64,000 nucleotides of DNA, taken from NCBI GenBank assembly GCA_023460395.1, contig JAEWQB010000017.1, forward strand, positions 1 to 64,000, given 5' to 3'. The notes beneath the pieces were generated by a model. That model ran no database searches, was not told where the DNA came from, and saw only the letters and a list, made by a program, of their open reading frames with translations. Position numbers and translations under genes: made by a program. Below are positions 1 through 7,672 of the stretch, piece after piece; position 1 is the stretch's first letter, and every line of letters starts with the position of its first letter. The stretch is from Pseudomonadota bacterium. GTDB lineage: Bacteria > Desulfobacterota > Desulfovibrionia > Desulfovibrionales > Desulfovibrionaceae.

Positions 1-265
1 ACCAGTTTTTTGCCAGCGCCTCTGCAACGATCTCGGCCTTCATCTTTTCTTCGGCATACATCCGTTTGAGAAGCTTGTTTTCACGTTCAAGCTCTTTCAT
101 TCGTGCCATCAGCGACGCGTCCATACCGCCGAACTTGGCGCGCCATTTGTAAAACGTTGCGCTGCTCATGCCATGTTCACGACAGAGTTCGGGAACTAGG
201 ACGCCGTTCTCGGCTTGCTTCAAGATGTTCAGGATCTGACTGTCGGTGTAACGCGATTTCTTCAT
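1..265 (-). CDS. IS3-family transposase OrfA (partial, runs off the window)
   Basis: This is the N-terminal 88 codons of an IS3-family OrfA, the DNA-binding subunit made before the frameshifted OrfAB transposase. The translation starts MKKSRYTDSQILNILKQAE, followed by a helix-turn-helix (VPELCREHGMSSATFYKWR) and then a leucine-zipper-like coiled coil (MARMKELERENKLLKRMYAEE). This is the usual layout of the IS407/IS2-type subgroup. The ATG at 265 has a good GAGGAG ribosome binding site. The rest of the element, including orfB, would lie before position 1. The upstream terminus is probably near 326-337, where a TCCCCCCTAAAA-type end is visible, but without the other end I cannot fix it. Confidence 0.9.
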   Translation of the reverse strand, partial: MKKSRYTDSQILNILKQAENGVLVPELCREHGMSSATFYKWRAKFGGMDASLMARMKELERENKLLKRMYAEEKMKAEIVAEALAKNW

Positions 266-438
266 GCAGAATCTCCTCATCGGGGGTTACGAGAAAATTC
301 TACTTTTCAAAAGCATCTTTTTTAGGGGGGATTACCCACCGAGTCCCTCAGCGTTTGGGACGTACTCGGCCGTTAATTTCATATTTTCAGTTTCTGCGAA
401 TTGTGTCGTATCCATTAGTCCTCCCCCAACTATTTAGT

Positions 439-675
439 TCAATTTTCCATGCCCTTCACAAGCTCATGCGGCTTAACTTCCAACGCTTTAGCCAACCTAA
501 ATACCATCTCCAAACTTGGAATCTTTAAATCGCTTTCCATTCTGCTTATGTGAGAGGTCGAAATATCTAGAAGTGCCGCAAGCTCTTCTTGGGATAGTCC
601 TTTTTCCTGTCTGAAACGACGAAGTACGGGGCCAAATAAGGGAAGATTGTTTTTCATCCCCTTAGCATAGGCCAT
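439..675 (-). CDS. XRE/Cro-type helix-turn-helix regulator, 78 aa
   Basis: A single-domain XRE-family DNA-binding protein. A canonical HTH_3 fold is visible: FRQEKGLSQEELAALLDIS is followed by the recognition helix TSHISRMESDLKIPS. The domain fills nearly the whole protein, so there is no separate effector domain. It is divergent from the CI-like regulator at 746. The two starts flank a perfect inverted repeat at 691-727 that is the obvious shared operator, which suggests a two-regulator switch. The ATG at 675 is used here; an internal ATG at 657 has AAGGGG too close to be a good alternative. It is probably the remnant of a prophage or mobilisable element. Confidence 0.8.
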   Translation of the reverse strand: MAYAKGMKNNLPLFGPVLRRFRQEKGLSQEELAALLDISTSHISRMESDLKIPSLEMVFRLAKALEVKPHELVKGMEN

Positions 676-690
676 TGCATTTTCTTGTTC

Positions 691-727
691 TTTGCCCTAT
701 TGGTCAAATAATGACCAATAGGGCAAA
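691..727. promoter_or_regulatory. Perfect 16-bp inverted repeat, shared operator of divergent regulators
   Basis: TTTGCCCTATTGGTCA (691-706) and its exact reverse complement (712-727) are separated by only 5 nt. The repeat lies in the 70-bp gap between the start codons of the two divergent helix-turn-helix genes. A dimeric repressor binding here could control both promoters. The role is inferred from position and symmetry. Confidence 0.65.
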
Positions 728-745
728 AATTAGGAAGGAATGCAG

Positions 746-1087
746 ATGGAACAAAACCCACATAGAGATGCTTTTTCACGAGTATACTATGTCGCAGGCT
801 GCCAAACCCAGGTTGAGCTTGCTGATTTGCTTGAAATTCGCCAGTCGTCAATATCTGATGCAAAAAGAAGAGGTTCTGTCCCTGCGGCATGGCTTGTAAA
901 ATTACTCCGCCTAAAAGGGATAAATCCTGAATGGATTCTGACGGGGTTTGGCCCACAGAAGTTGGGGCCAGCTGATGGCGAACCAGCTACGCATATAATC
1001 TATCTGACAGAAACCAAACCACCCAAAGAGTGTTCCGCTCAAGATTTGGTAAACGAACTTGTGCGCCGGGCATTGAGCAAGCTGTGA
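746..1087 (+). CDS. Phage CI-repressor-like N-terminal-domain protein, 113 aa
   Basis: A small DNA-binding protein resembling the N-terminal domain of phage CI repressors (Phage_CI_repr type). The visible signature is VAGCQTQVELADLLEIRQSSISDAKRRGSVPAAWLVKLLRLKGINPEWILTG, with a helix-turn-helix at ADLLEIRQSSISDAKRRG and the typical NPEWILTG tail. The C-terminal self-cleaving peptidase domain of full CI repressors is missing, so this form should not be controlled by RecA. The ATG at 746 is preferred because AGGAAGG lies 7 nt upstream; an ATG at 740 is in frame but overlaps that site. It pairs divergently with the XRE gene at 439. Confidence 0.8.
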   Translation: MEQNPHRDAFSRVYYVAGCQTQVELADLLEIRQSSISDAKRRGSVPAAWLVKLLRLKGINPEWILTGFGPQKLGPADGEPATHIIYLTETKPPKECSAQDLVNELVRRALSKL

Positions 1088-1217
1088 TCTGACACCTTGA
1101 AAGCTCCCGGTTTATTTCCTCCAGTCGCGGAGCCTCGGAGGGGTTGTCCCGGTAAAGTATTCCATGCAGGGCGTGGTTTGAGTATGGTAGTAAGTATCTA
1201 TCTTGTATGATCATTGC

Positions 1218-1421
1218 CTAGCGAGGATCTGCAGGACGTATACACGGCTGATGCCGGTTGACCCATTCGGAGATCAGGAGCCGACAATGTGGGTTTTCTT
1301 TGTCACACCTTTTATGAACCGCAAAGTGGTAGGGTAATGGGCCATCTTTTGTCTGTGTCACTTCCCGGCAGAAAAAAGGCACCAGAGCGATTTGCTGTTC
1401 TGGCGACAATTCTTTGGGCAA
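1218..1421 (-). pseudogene. MobA/MobL (TraA-type) relaxase fragment
   Basis: The minus-strand translation LPKELSPEQQIALVPFFCREV, then PLPYHFAVHK, then NPHCRLLISEWVN matches the conserved block of MobA/MobL relaxases, whose family pattern is LP.ELS.EQ, followed by .HAP or .HK, then HCHLLISER. Here the central metal-binding His is Arg (HCRLL). The reading frame is closed by stops on both sides, and the open segment is only about 67 codons against several hundred in a real relaxase. There is no ATG with a ribosome binding site; the track start is a TTG. I read this as a decayed relic of a mobilisable element, consistent with the neighbouring IS, phage-type regulators and tRNA. Confidence 0.55.
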
Positions 1422-1644
1422 AAGAACTCACGCGGTTTGAACAATCTGCCGTTTGCCCACTCATGGACGGCAGCGGCTTCCGACTACCGGGAAAATGTAC
1501 TTTTCAAGACGGCACAGCACCGTCCTCCAGTGCTTGGGGGGTGAAGTCGCCTGCCCGAATGTCGTGCCATTCCAGCGCAATAATTTGATTTAAAAGGTGG
1601 CGTCGACCTTGGATTTGGCTGGATTCAGGGATTTAAATTGCCTA

Positions 1645-1686
1645 TAAAAAGGCAAAAACGCCAAGGCGTTTTGCACCTTGGCGTTC
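1645..1686 (-). terminator. Rho-independent terminator of tRNA-Glu
   Basis: AACGCCAAGG and its exact complement CCTTGGCGTT (1657-1666 and 1676-1685) form a hairpin. On the minus strand it is followed by a run rich in T. It lies 18 bp beyond the 3' end of the tRNA. Confidence 0.8.
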
Positions 1687-1703
1687 TTCATAATACCCAA
1701 ATT

Positions 1704-1781
1704 TGGCGTCCCCAAGGGGATTTGAACCCCTGTCGCCTGCGTGAAAGGCAGGTGTCCTGGGCCAGGCTAGACGATGGGGAC
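1704..1781 (-). tRNA. tRNA-Glu (anticodon UUC)
   Basis: A complete cloverleaf reads on the minus strand. The acceptor arm GTCCCCA pairs with TGGGGAC, the anticodon loop is CTTTCAC with TTC, the T-arm loop contains GTTCAAATC, and the CCA end is encoded. Its 3' end faces the patch of mobile-element genes, the usual polarity for integration into a tRNA gene. Confidence 0.95.
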
Positions 1782-1784
1782 GCG

Positions 1785-2224
1785 TAGCGCGACTGCCGTT
1801 GCAGCAGTTACGGAGAGCGTCTATACGGCGAATATCTCCGATGTGTCAAATCTTTTTCCCCACGTCCGCAAAAAAAATAGCTGGAGCTTGACCATGCCGG
1901 GGTAATGCTTATCTCTCAGGTAAGGGCGCGAGTCGGTTTCGCCCCCATAGAAGAGGTAAACCCCAACGGAGGGTGCGGAGGATTAATACCGAAGATCAGT
2001 CCTACGGCGAGAGAATCTGCCGCTGAACATCCGCTCCCACAGGTCCGTGCGCACGGCGCGCCAGATTGACCGGGGAAAAGCTCACCCGCGCAAGGATAGT
2101 CAGGCAGGTTCTCTCTTTTTGTGCCTTCCTTTCTTTGTCATACCGCTTCCCGCGACGCTCCCTTGCGCCCCTGCCGTTCACTCCCAGCCATAGTATCACA
2201 TCCAGTCCGCGCATAGAAAATGAA
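1785..2224. other. Gene-free stretch, no recognised feature
   Basis: No open frame here has convincing codon use or homology. It contains several GC-rich potential stems (around 1930-2070) but I could not match it to 6S RNA, SRP RNA, tmRNA or RNase P signatures. I see nothing else in it. Confidence 0.4.
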
Positions 2225-2249
2225 GCGCGGAAGAAATGCTCTTCCGCGC
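2206..2249 (-). terminator. Possible terminator downstream of the ThiF-nitroreductase gene
   Basis: A perfect 10-bp stem (GCGCGGAAGA / TCTTCCGCGC) with a 5-nt loop lies at 2225-2249. On the minus strand it is followed by TTCATTTTCT, a moderate U-rich tail. It sits 280 bp past the stop codon. The sequence between has weak additional stems and no gene. Confidence 0.45.
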
Positions 2250-2528
2250 CCATTGTAGAACTTCCCTGCCGCAACTTCAAAGGCAACAAGCGGGGAAGAG
2301 TTCCCCGTGGCAAGGAAGTCGCTGGCGTCATCCGCCTCAAAAACAGGCCCATCCATTTTTGAACCTCAGGGGGGAAGCAAGCCATGCACATTCGCTATCT
2401 TCCCTTCTCTCCAGCGCCTGCGGTGCGAAGCAGTGCTGCGAAACCCGCCTCTGCTCTGGCATGTCGATCCCACTCCCCGGTTTGCCAAAACAAAAACAGC
2501 CCTTATGGAATCCGCCAGCGTCTCCATA

Positions 2529-4616
2529 TCATTTGTCTGAAACGCCGTTTCCTACCGAAAAATGAGCCAAAGGCCGTCGATACGTGCCATACCGCAGCCG
2601 TGGTCCTTCACCAGCGCGGAACAGCATCAATGGAACCAAACCCTTGCTCGCGGGAAATTTTGCTTCCACAATATCCCACGCCTCGGTCAATAAACGCTTA
2701 TGCTGTTCCGAAAACGAGGCGCTCCCTCCGAGCATGCTTCGGAGTTGAAACAGCGTAATAGCGGTCATAGGCTGAAACGCGAACCCCATATGCTCCAACA
2801 TAATCCAAACGCGTTCCATGGCCTGCCCACCCAGCAAGGTGGCCCGCACAGACGCCTCGTCCACGCAGAGCAGCCCCATGCCGCCCGATTGCAAAACGCT
2901 GCGGGCGGAATGCAGAGGCATAAGCCGTCCTGCCCCCATTCGGGAGGCAATCCGCATGGCGGGCCACGACCTCACCGCCTTCAAAAAAAGGTTCCCCGCC
3001 GTCCCGGCACAAAGATTTCGTAGCGGCAGACCATCACGCGAGTCGGCTGGCGCGGAAAAACGCACCATGGACATGAAATACTCGTGCAGATCACGGCGTT
3101 CCACACGAATACGGTCCGCTTTGAAGACCGCCGTTGCCAGATCGCGCCGAGCGTCAGGTTCCGTGGCCCACAACAGGCGCACCCCCGGAACTTCCGCCGC
3201 CACCTGCGAAAGACGTTCACAGACTCCGACTGGCAACTGATTCCGGCGATACATCTGACGATTCGTACAGCGCCGCCACAGCGCACCGTGGAGCACGGAG
3301 TCGCGCTCTATCCCGTCGGGTTCACAGAAAACTTGAGCTACAAGGGGGGAGGCTCCCTCCTCTGGCAGCCACTCCACACGCGGGCCAAGTCCGATAGCCC
3401 CGGCGGCGATCCGCATATTTTCCACCGCCGCGCCGCATGAAAGAAGGGTGGCGGTCTGCTGCACATTAAAAAATGAGGGGTCCGCCTCCCAACGGGCAAA
3501 GCAGTCCACAGTTGAGCCAGACCAGCGGAACGACCATGGCTGCGCATTATCCCCGGAAGGGGCCTGAATGCCCGCCCGAACGACATATTCCAGCGCCTGC
3601 GAGGGAATGGGAACCTCCGACGCGGCGGTTTCCGAGTATACGGGGCGACCTGTTCCCCCGCTTGCCACGCGTGGCGAAACCATTGCGGGAGCGGAGGGAC
3701 GTTGCAACCCGTCTCTCTCTCCCGCATGCAAAAAAATACGCTCCGCCACAGCAAGTTTGATTCGCTGAAGAGGATTACGGTTGCCCATCCGAAGTGTGCC
3801 CCGCCGCATTTGTCTGGTGAACGGGTCGAATTGGATAAACGAGGGAACGGCCCGGACCGTACCCCGGCCTAAAAGGATTCGGACCGTCTCGGTGGCAGCC
3901 ATGGCGGCACACAGTTCACAAGCCAGATGCAATGAAGGGCCACGTCGCTCCGCAAGATTGGTAAAACGGCGATCCCGCATGTAGTGCAGGTGTGTGCCTC
4001 TGGGAGCAAGTCCCAATCCAAAGCGGAGGTAGCGGCGCAGCTCCGGCGTGTCGTCCGTAATGTCGAAATATTCATCAAATCCCATGCCGCCGGGCATAAA
4101 AACCAACACGGCGGAACTAAACCCCATAGGCCCGGCGGTGATAACCGGAATACCCGCCGCCTGCGCCCGTTTAAACAGCAACCGACGAATATCGAAGGCA
4201 AAAAAATCTATGCCGTCCACCACAACCTGTACGCCGTCCAAAAAGGCGTCCATGTTTTCGGCGTTCACGCCTTCTGGAAAGGTACGGAAGCGAAGGTAGG
4301 GGTTCACGGCGGTGGCCTGCTCCACCATAACCTCCAGCTTGGGACGCCCAAAGGCGGGCACAGTGGCACCGAACTGCCTGTTTACATTGACCGGGGCGAA
4401 CCGATCCATGTCCGCCACATGAAAATGCCCGATGCCCGTGCGTGCCAGAGTCATCAGGTGCACACCGCCCACACCGCCCATGCCCGCCACGGCAACGCGG
4501 CTTGCGGCAAGACGCTGCTGCCCGTCGTAATCAATCAGGCCGAGGTTACGGCAAAACGCCGCGTCCTCGTAGCGCGGGGCAGTCTCCAGACCCCATTGAG
4601 TCAACACATCACGCAT
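2529..4616 (-). CDS. E1-like ThiF adenylyltransferase fused to a nitroreductase domain, 695 aa
   Basis: Residues about 20-290 form a ThiF/E1 Rossmann domain: nucleotide-binding GMGGVG at 45-50, the DMDRFAPVNVNRQ block at 69-81 with the Asp/Asn/Arg-Gln ATP and Mg contacts, and VVDGIDFF near 135. Only one CxxC pair (CELC) is seen, so the usual four-Cys zinc site looks incomplete. After a linker, residues about 335-690 resemble an FMN nitroreductase, opening with LEYVVRAGIQAPSGDNAQPW. The family chemistry is carboxylate adenylation plus flavin redox; the substrate is unknown. It lies 29 bp after the FeeM-like gene on the same strand, so the two are likely co-transcribed and may act on an N-acyl amino acid. 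The ATG at 4616 has only a weak GGACGG upstream. Confidence 0.85.
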   Translation of the reverse strand: MRDVLTQWGLETAPRYEDAAFCRNLGLIDYDGQQRLAASRVAVAGMGGVGGVHLMTLARTGIGHFHVADMDRFAPVNVNRQFGATVPAFGRPKLEVMVEQATAVNPYLRFRTFPEGVNAENMDAFLDGVQVVVDGIDFFAFDIRRLLFKRAQAAGIPVITAGPMGFSSAVLVFMPGGMGFDEYFDITDDTPELRRYLRFGLGLAPRGTHLHYMRDRRFTNLAERRGPSLHLACELCAAMAATETVRILLGRGTVRAVPSFIQFDPFTRQMRRGTLRMGNRNPLQRIKLAVAERIFLHAGERDGLQRPSAPAMVSPRVASGGTGRPVYSETAASEVPIPSQALEYVVRAGIQAPSGDNAQPWSFRWSGSTVDCFARWEADPSFFNVQQTATLLSCGAAVENMRIAAGAIGLGPRVEWLPEEGASPLVAQVFCEPDGIERDSVLHGALWRRCTNRQMYRRNQLPVGVCERLSQVAAEVPGVRLLWATEPDARRDLATAVFKADRIRVERRDLHEYFMSMVRFSAPADSRDGLPLRNLCAGTAGNLFLKAVRSWPAMRIASRMGAGRLMPLHSARSVLQSGGMGLLCVDEASVRATLLGGQAMERVWIMLEHMGFAFQPMTAITLFQLRSMLGGSASFSEQHKRLLTEAWDIVEAKFPASKGLVPLMLFRAGEGPRLRYGTYRRPLAHFSVGNGVSDK

Positions 4617-4645
4617 CGCACACCGTCCACGCCTTTCCCGGCACG

Positions 4646-5533
4646 CTACGCATTGCCTACAAGCTCTTTTTTACAAAAGAAGTGACTTCGAAAGAGCGCA
4701 CGGTGATACACCACCTCCATGTACTCCCTTTGCTCCGGCGTCATGTTTTCTAGGAGTTCGGGCCTTGCCCGGAAAAGCTCACGAGCCAGCGCCATGTCCA
4801 GAGGACGATTGCGCACAGCGGAGTATTCCACCTCCAAGTCCACGATATCGTTGTGCACCTTGACGAAAAAGCTGTAGAGGTCGGTTTCAAAATCGGCCTC
4901 GGCGTAAGCCCCCTGCAACCGCTGGGTAAATTTATCCATATTAATCCGCAGGGCCACGGCGGGCGCTCCCACACTGCCGTAGTAGCGTTCTTCGCCAAAC
5001 GGCTCGAACAACAGTATGTGCGTGTAAAACCTCACGTGCTTGGGATTTACCATGATGACCACATCATTGATGTCTGCAAACATGGCATAGCGGTAGAGTG
5101 CGCGGGCCATGTAGATGAGGAGGTTAGACCACCTGTTCATCCGCCGGGTGGCAAGACCGCCTATCTCAGCCACGGTGCGCCCCGCCTCGCGCAGCGGGCG
5201 CAGCTCTTTTTTATACAGCACGTCCATGGGGAGGCCGAACAGCCGGGTGTCCGGCACGAGCGACACAGTGGAAACCGTATCCAGATACGACTTAAAGATC
5301 ATGGTCACGGTTTTAGGAAGCAGATTATATGCGGAGTAAAGCATGCCGCTGGGATGCGGTTCCGCATAAGTCTCCTTAAGATATTCGTCGTAAACAATGC
5401 GAAACGCTTGCCGATATTCCTTCGGCGACTCCGCCACCTTAATGGCGGGACGATCCATTTTTTCCAATTTGCTCTTCAGCAGAGAGGAACGACGAATACG
5501 GATAGTCCGGCGTCTATCGATCCCGGAAAGCAT
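4646..5533 (-). CDS. FeeM-like N-acyl amino acid synthase (GNAT fold), 295 aa
   Basis: It resembles the FeeM/autoinducer-synthase branch of acyltransferases, which move a fatty-acyl group from acyl-ACP to an amino acid. Visible family features are the N-terminal KVAESPKEYRQAFRIVYDEYL, then TVSLVPDTRLFGLPMDVLY, the core EIGGLATRR, and VNPKHVRFYTHILLFEPFG typical of the C-terminal half of the fold. The length fits the family. The ATG at 5533 is chosen over a TTG at 5536 because GGAGG lies 7 nt before it. No membrane segment is seen, so it is cytosolic. The tight pairing with the E1-nitroreductase fusion suggests that its product is further activated and reduced or oxidised. The actual acyl and amine substrates cannot be read from sequence. 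Confidence 0.8.
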   Translation of the reverse strand: MLSGIDRRRTIRIRRSSLLKSKLEKMDRPAIKVAESPKEYRQAFRIVYDEYLKETYAEPHPSGMLYSAYNLLPKTVTMIFKSYLDTVSTVSLVPDTRLFGLPMDVLYKKELRPLREAGRTVAEIGGLATRRMNRWSNLLIYMARALYRYAMFADINDVVIMVNPKHVRFYTHILLFEPFGEERYYGSVGAPAVALRINMDKFTQRLQGAYAEADFETDLYSFFVKVHNDIVDLEVEYSAVRNRPLDMALARELFRARPELLENMTPEQREYMEVVYHRALFRSHFFCKKELVGNA

Positions 5534-5849
5534 CAAATTACCTCCACACGGTTATATGACAAACAACGCCGCACGCAGCGGCGCTTGGACCGACGGAGGC
5601 GTTACTCACGTATCGTCCAGCGATTTCCATGCCACAGACACCGGGACAGGAAACAATGCCCTGTCCGGCCCCGTGGATATGACCGCGTTCTGCAAAGAAG
5701 CGGAATTGGTTCGCTAGGTAACGAGGGGAGTTCCTACCTTTCCGCGGTACCGCCAAAGGGAGTGGAGGAGGTATGGCTCCTAAGAAAAAAACAGAAAAAA
5801 TAGTAAACTTTTTCGACAATTGCCGAAAAACCTTACAAGCCGCTGTCCC
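5534..5849. other. Divergent control region between the FeeM-like gene and the glycosyltransferase remnant
   Basis: It carries the presumed promoter of the FeeM-like operon. A near-perfect palindrome lies at 5809-5830: TTTTTCG, 8 nt with a CAATTG core, CGAAAAA. A candidate mini-ORF (5773-5853) overlaps it. A second open frame, 5556-5717 plus strand, lacks a ribosome binding site and is not called. Confidence 0.4.
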
Positions 5850-5853
5850 ATGA
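5773..5853 (+). CDS. Candidate 26-aa peptide upstream of the glycosyltransferase
   Basis: An ATG follows the purine-rich GGAGGAGGT with very short spacing and opens a frame MAPKKKTEKIVNFF, ending VP. Its TGA overlaps the ATG of the next frame (ATGA), an arrangement typical of translational coupling. It is lysine-rich at the start and amphipathic later. I cannot tell a leader peptide from the leftover start of a deleted gene. Confidence 0.25.
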   Translation: MAPKKKTEKIVNFFDNCRKTLQAAVP

Positions 5854-6791
5854 GACTGCTTCGGCAAAGGCACCGTAAGCCCCACCCTGCCGCCGCGGAT
5901 TCCCCTCAAAATCACGGGGGGTACCGGGCCGAACCATATGTTCCCCTGCGCCCTCTCACGTGGTTAGCGCGCCGTTTCCCGCAATGGGCGACACGGGTGC
6001 ATGCCGTCAACCTCCGGCTGGAAATGACCGTTTTTGATGCGACCATGTCCGTCTTTTCCCAACTCTCGCGGAAATACCGACTATCCCGCCCTGTCACCGC
6101 CACCAACTGTCTCACCGGTGCGGATGTGACGCTGCTCGCAGACATTCCAGAATATTTCCCCACGGTATCGCTTCCGGCGCACTACCATTACATCGGTCCA
6201 CTTTTCTGGCACAACGCGCCTTCAGCCCAGCCCGACACTTCGGAAGCCGCAGACCATACACATGTGCCGGTTTCTCCAGCCGCGTCCGCAGATTCCCGTC
6301 CGCTGCTCTTTGTCAGCATGGGTTCCACCGCTATTCCCGGCCTATTCGAGGCCACCTTTCGCATGCTGGAATCGGAAGGAATGCGCGGCATCATCGCCAC
6401 CGGCGGGCAGCATGATGCACTCCCCACGGATCACCCGGATATTCAGGTAGCCCCTTTTGTCCACGCCGAAAACGTGCTGCCACACGCGGCACTGGTCCTC
6501 TGCCACGGGGGCAACGGCACCATTTACCAAGCACTCAGCCACGGGGTTCCCGTCGTTGGCATGCCCACCATTCCCGACCAAGCATTCAACATGCGCCGGG
6601 TGGAAGCGCTGGGCGTCGGGCGGACCGTATTGCCCCGGCACATAGCCTCTTCCCCGGATATCCTGCGTGACACGGTGCGGACGGTATTACGCTCTCCCTC
6701 ATACCGCCAACAGGCCGAAACCATGCGGGGCACCCTTTCCTGCTACGACGCCCCGGCCCGCTGTGCCTATTGGATGGAAACCCTGCGATAG
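5850..6791 (+). pseudogene. 5'-truncated UDP-glycosyltransferase (GT1/MGT type)
   Basis: The C-terminal half is a typical GT-B sugar-donor domain: PLLFVSMGSTAIPGLFEATFRMLE, then HADNVLPHA-type VHAENVLPHAALVLCHGGNGT, then SHGVPVVGMPTIPDQAFNMRRVEALG. The HGGNGT and PDQ..N blocks are the classic nucleotide-sugar motif. The N-terminal acceptor domain is missing: about 100-130 residues, including the GHxxP-type start, are not present in any frame upstream. The first 35 residues are low-quality, basic and proline-rich. The start is therefore uncertain, and I read the gene as a remnant, or at best a donor-domain-only protein. A strong bidirectional terminator follows. Confidence 0.65.
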
Positions 6792-6794
6792 ACA

Positions 6795-6828
6795 CAAAAA
6801 AAGGCGGTGCCTCACAGCACCGCCTTTT
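6795..6828. terminator. Bidirectional terminator
   Basis: The stem AAGGCGGTGC / GCACCGCCTT (6801-6826) has an A-run before it and a T-run after it. It can end both the plus-strand glycosyltransferase and the minus-strand rubrerythrin. Confidence 0.85.
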
Positions 6829-6861
6829 CATGCGCCTATGCCACCGGAGTGGCGAACCGGA

Positions 6862-7440
6862 CTACCAGTTGGTATCCTTGATCTCAAAATGGGCTTGCGG
6901 GTGCACACAGGCAGGACAGGTATGGGGAGCTTCTTTGCCCTTGTGGTTATAGCCACAATTCCGGCACCGCCAGACGATTTCTTCGTCCTTTTTGAACACC
7001 TTTTCAGCTTCGATGTTTTTGATCAGCGAAAGATAGCGTTCTTCGTGGTATTCCTCAGCCACACAGATGCGGCGGTACATTTCAGCCACATCATGGAAGC
7101 CTTCTTCATCCGCTACGCGGGCGAATTCGGGATACATAGAGACAAACTCTTCGTGCTCGCCAGCAGCGGCGGCCTTCAGACAGTCCAGCGTGTTGCTCAA
7201 CTTACCTGCGGGATAGCTGGCTGTGATTTCCACATCGCCGCCTTCAAGAAACTTAAACATGCGTTTGGCATGTTCTTTTTCGTGGTTCGCGGTTTCTTCA
7301 AAAATCGCACTAATCTGCACATACCCTTCATTCTTGGCGATGGAAGCAAAGTAGGTATAGCGGTTACGCGCTTGCGATTCCCCGGCGAACGAGGTGAGCA
7401 GATTCTTTTCCGTGCGACTTCCCTTAATGGACTTACTCAT
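6862..7440 (-). CDS. rbr: Rubrerythrin
   Basis: A non-heme di-iron peroxidase that reduces hydrogen peroxide in the cytoplasm of anaerobes, with electrons arriving through its own rubredoxin-like domain. The N-terminal four-helix domain shows the ferritin-like pattern SFAGESQARNRY, then EETANHEKEH and later VAEEYHEERY, which supply the Glu/His iron ligands. The C-terminal rubredoxin-like FeS4 knuckle is WRCRNCGY with TCPAC near residues 157-178. At 192 aa it has the normal length. The start has AGGAGG at ideal spacing. It is a single-gene unit ending at the bidirectional hairpin. A Fur-like box lies about 220 bp upstream. Confidence 0.97.
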   Translation of the reverse strand: MSKSIKGSRTEKNLLTSFAGESQARNRYTYFASIAKNEGYVQISAIFEETANHEKEHAKRMFKFLEGGDVEITASYPAGKLSNTLDCLKAAAAGEHEEFVSMYPEFARVADEEGFHDVAEMYRRICVAEEYHEERYLSLIKNIEAEKVFKKDEEIVWRCRNCGYNHKGKEAPHTCPACVHPQAHFEIKDTNW

Positions 7441-7655
7441 GGATATCCTCCTGACATGTTACGTTCTTACGTGCTGACATCGAAGCGGTGCAGCGATGCA
7501 ATTTCCTTACCTTGGCCTCGGTATATCCCCCTCTACGGGAGGCGGCAAAAGAAAAAAATATCATACGGCCTCACCAAGACGAGAAAAACATAGAGCATGC
7601 AGGGAAAAAAGACAATATAATTTATAAAATATTCTTCCTTACAGGCATGTTGCAT

Positions 7656-7670
7656 CGATAATGGCTATCA
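7656..7670 (-). promoter_or_regulatory. Fur/PerR-like box upstream of rubrerythrin
   Basis: On the minus strand TGATAGCCATTATCG fits the 7-1-7 Fur pattern TGATAAT-N-ATTATCA at 11 of 14 positions. It begins right after the zupT stop and precedes an AT-rich stretch (7600-7650) suited to a promoter. The distance to the rbr start, over 200 bp, is long. Confidence 0.35.
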
Positions 7671-7672
7671 TT

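Noticed and set aside
987..1214. A minus-strand 75-codon frame overlapping the CI-like gene
   Set aside because: It lies mostly opposite a better-supported gene, and its sequence does not continue the relaxase fragment in any way I recognise.
1785..2205. Possible 6S RNA, SRP RNA or tmRNA beside tRNA-Glu
   Set aside because: None of the conserved core sequences of these RNAs could be found.
5556..5717. A 53-codon plus-strand frame with acceptable codon use before the glycosyltransferase
   Set aside because: No ribosome binding site, and it covers the promoter region of the FeeM-like gene. Kept only as a remark.
4853..5803. A 316-codon plus-strand frame antisense to the FeeM-like gene
   Set aside because: The opposite strand carries a clear acyltransferase with a good ribosome binding site; this one has neither.
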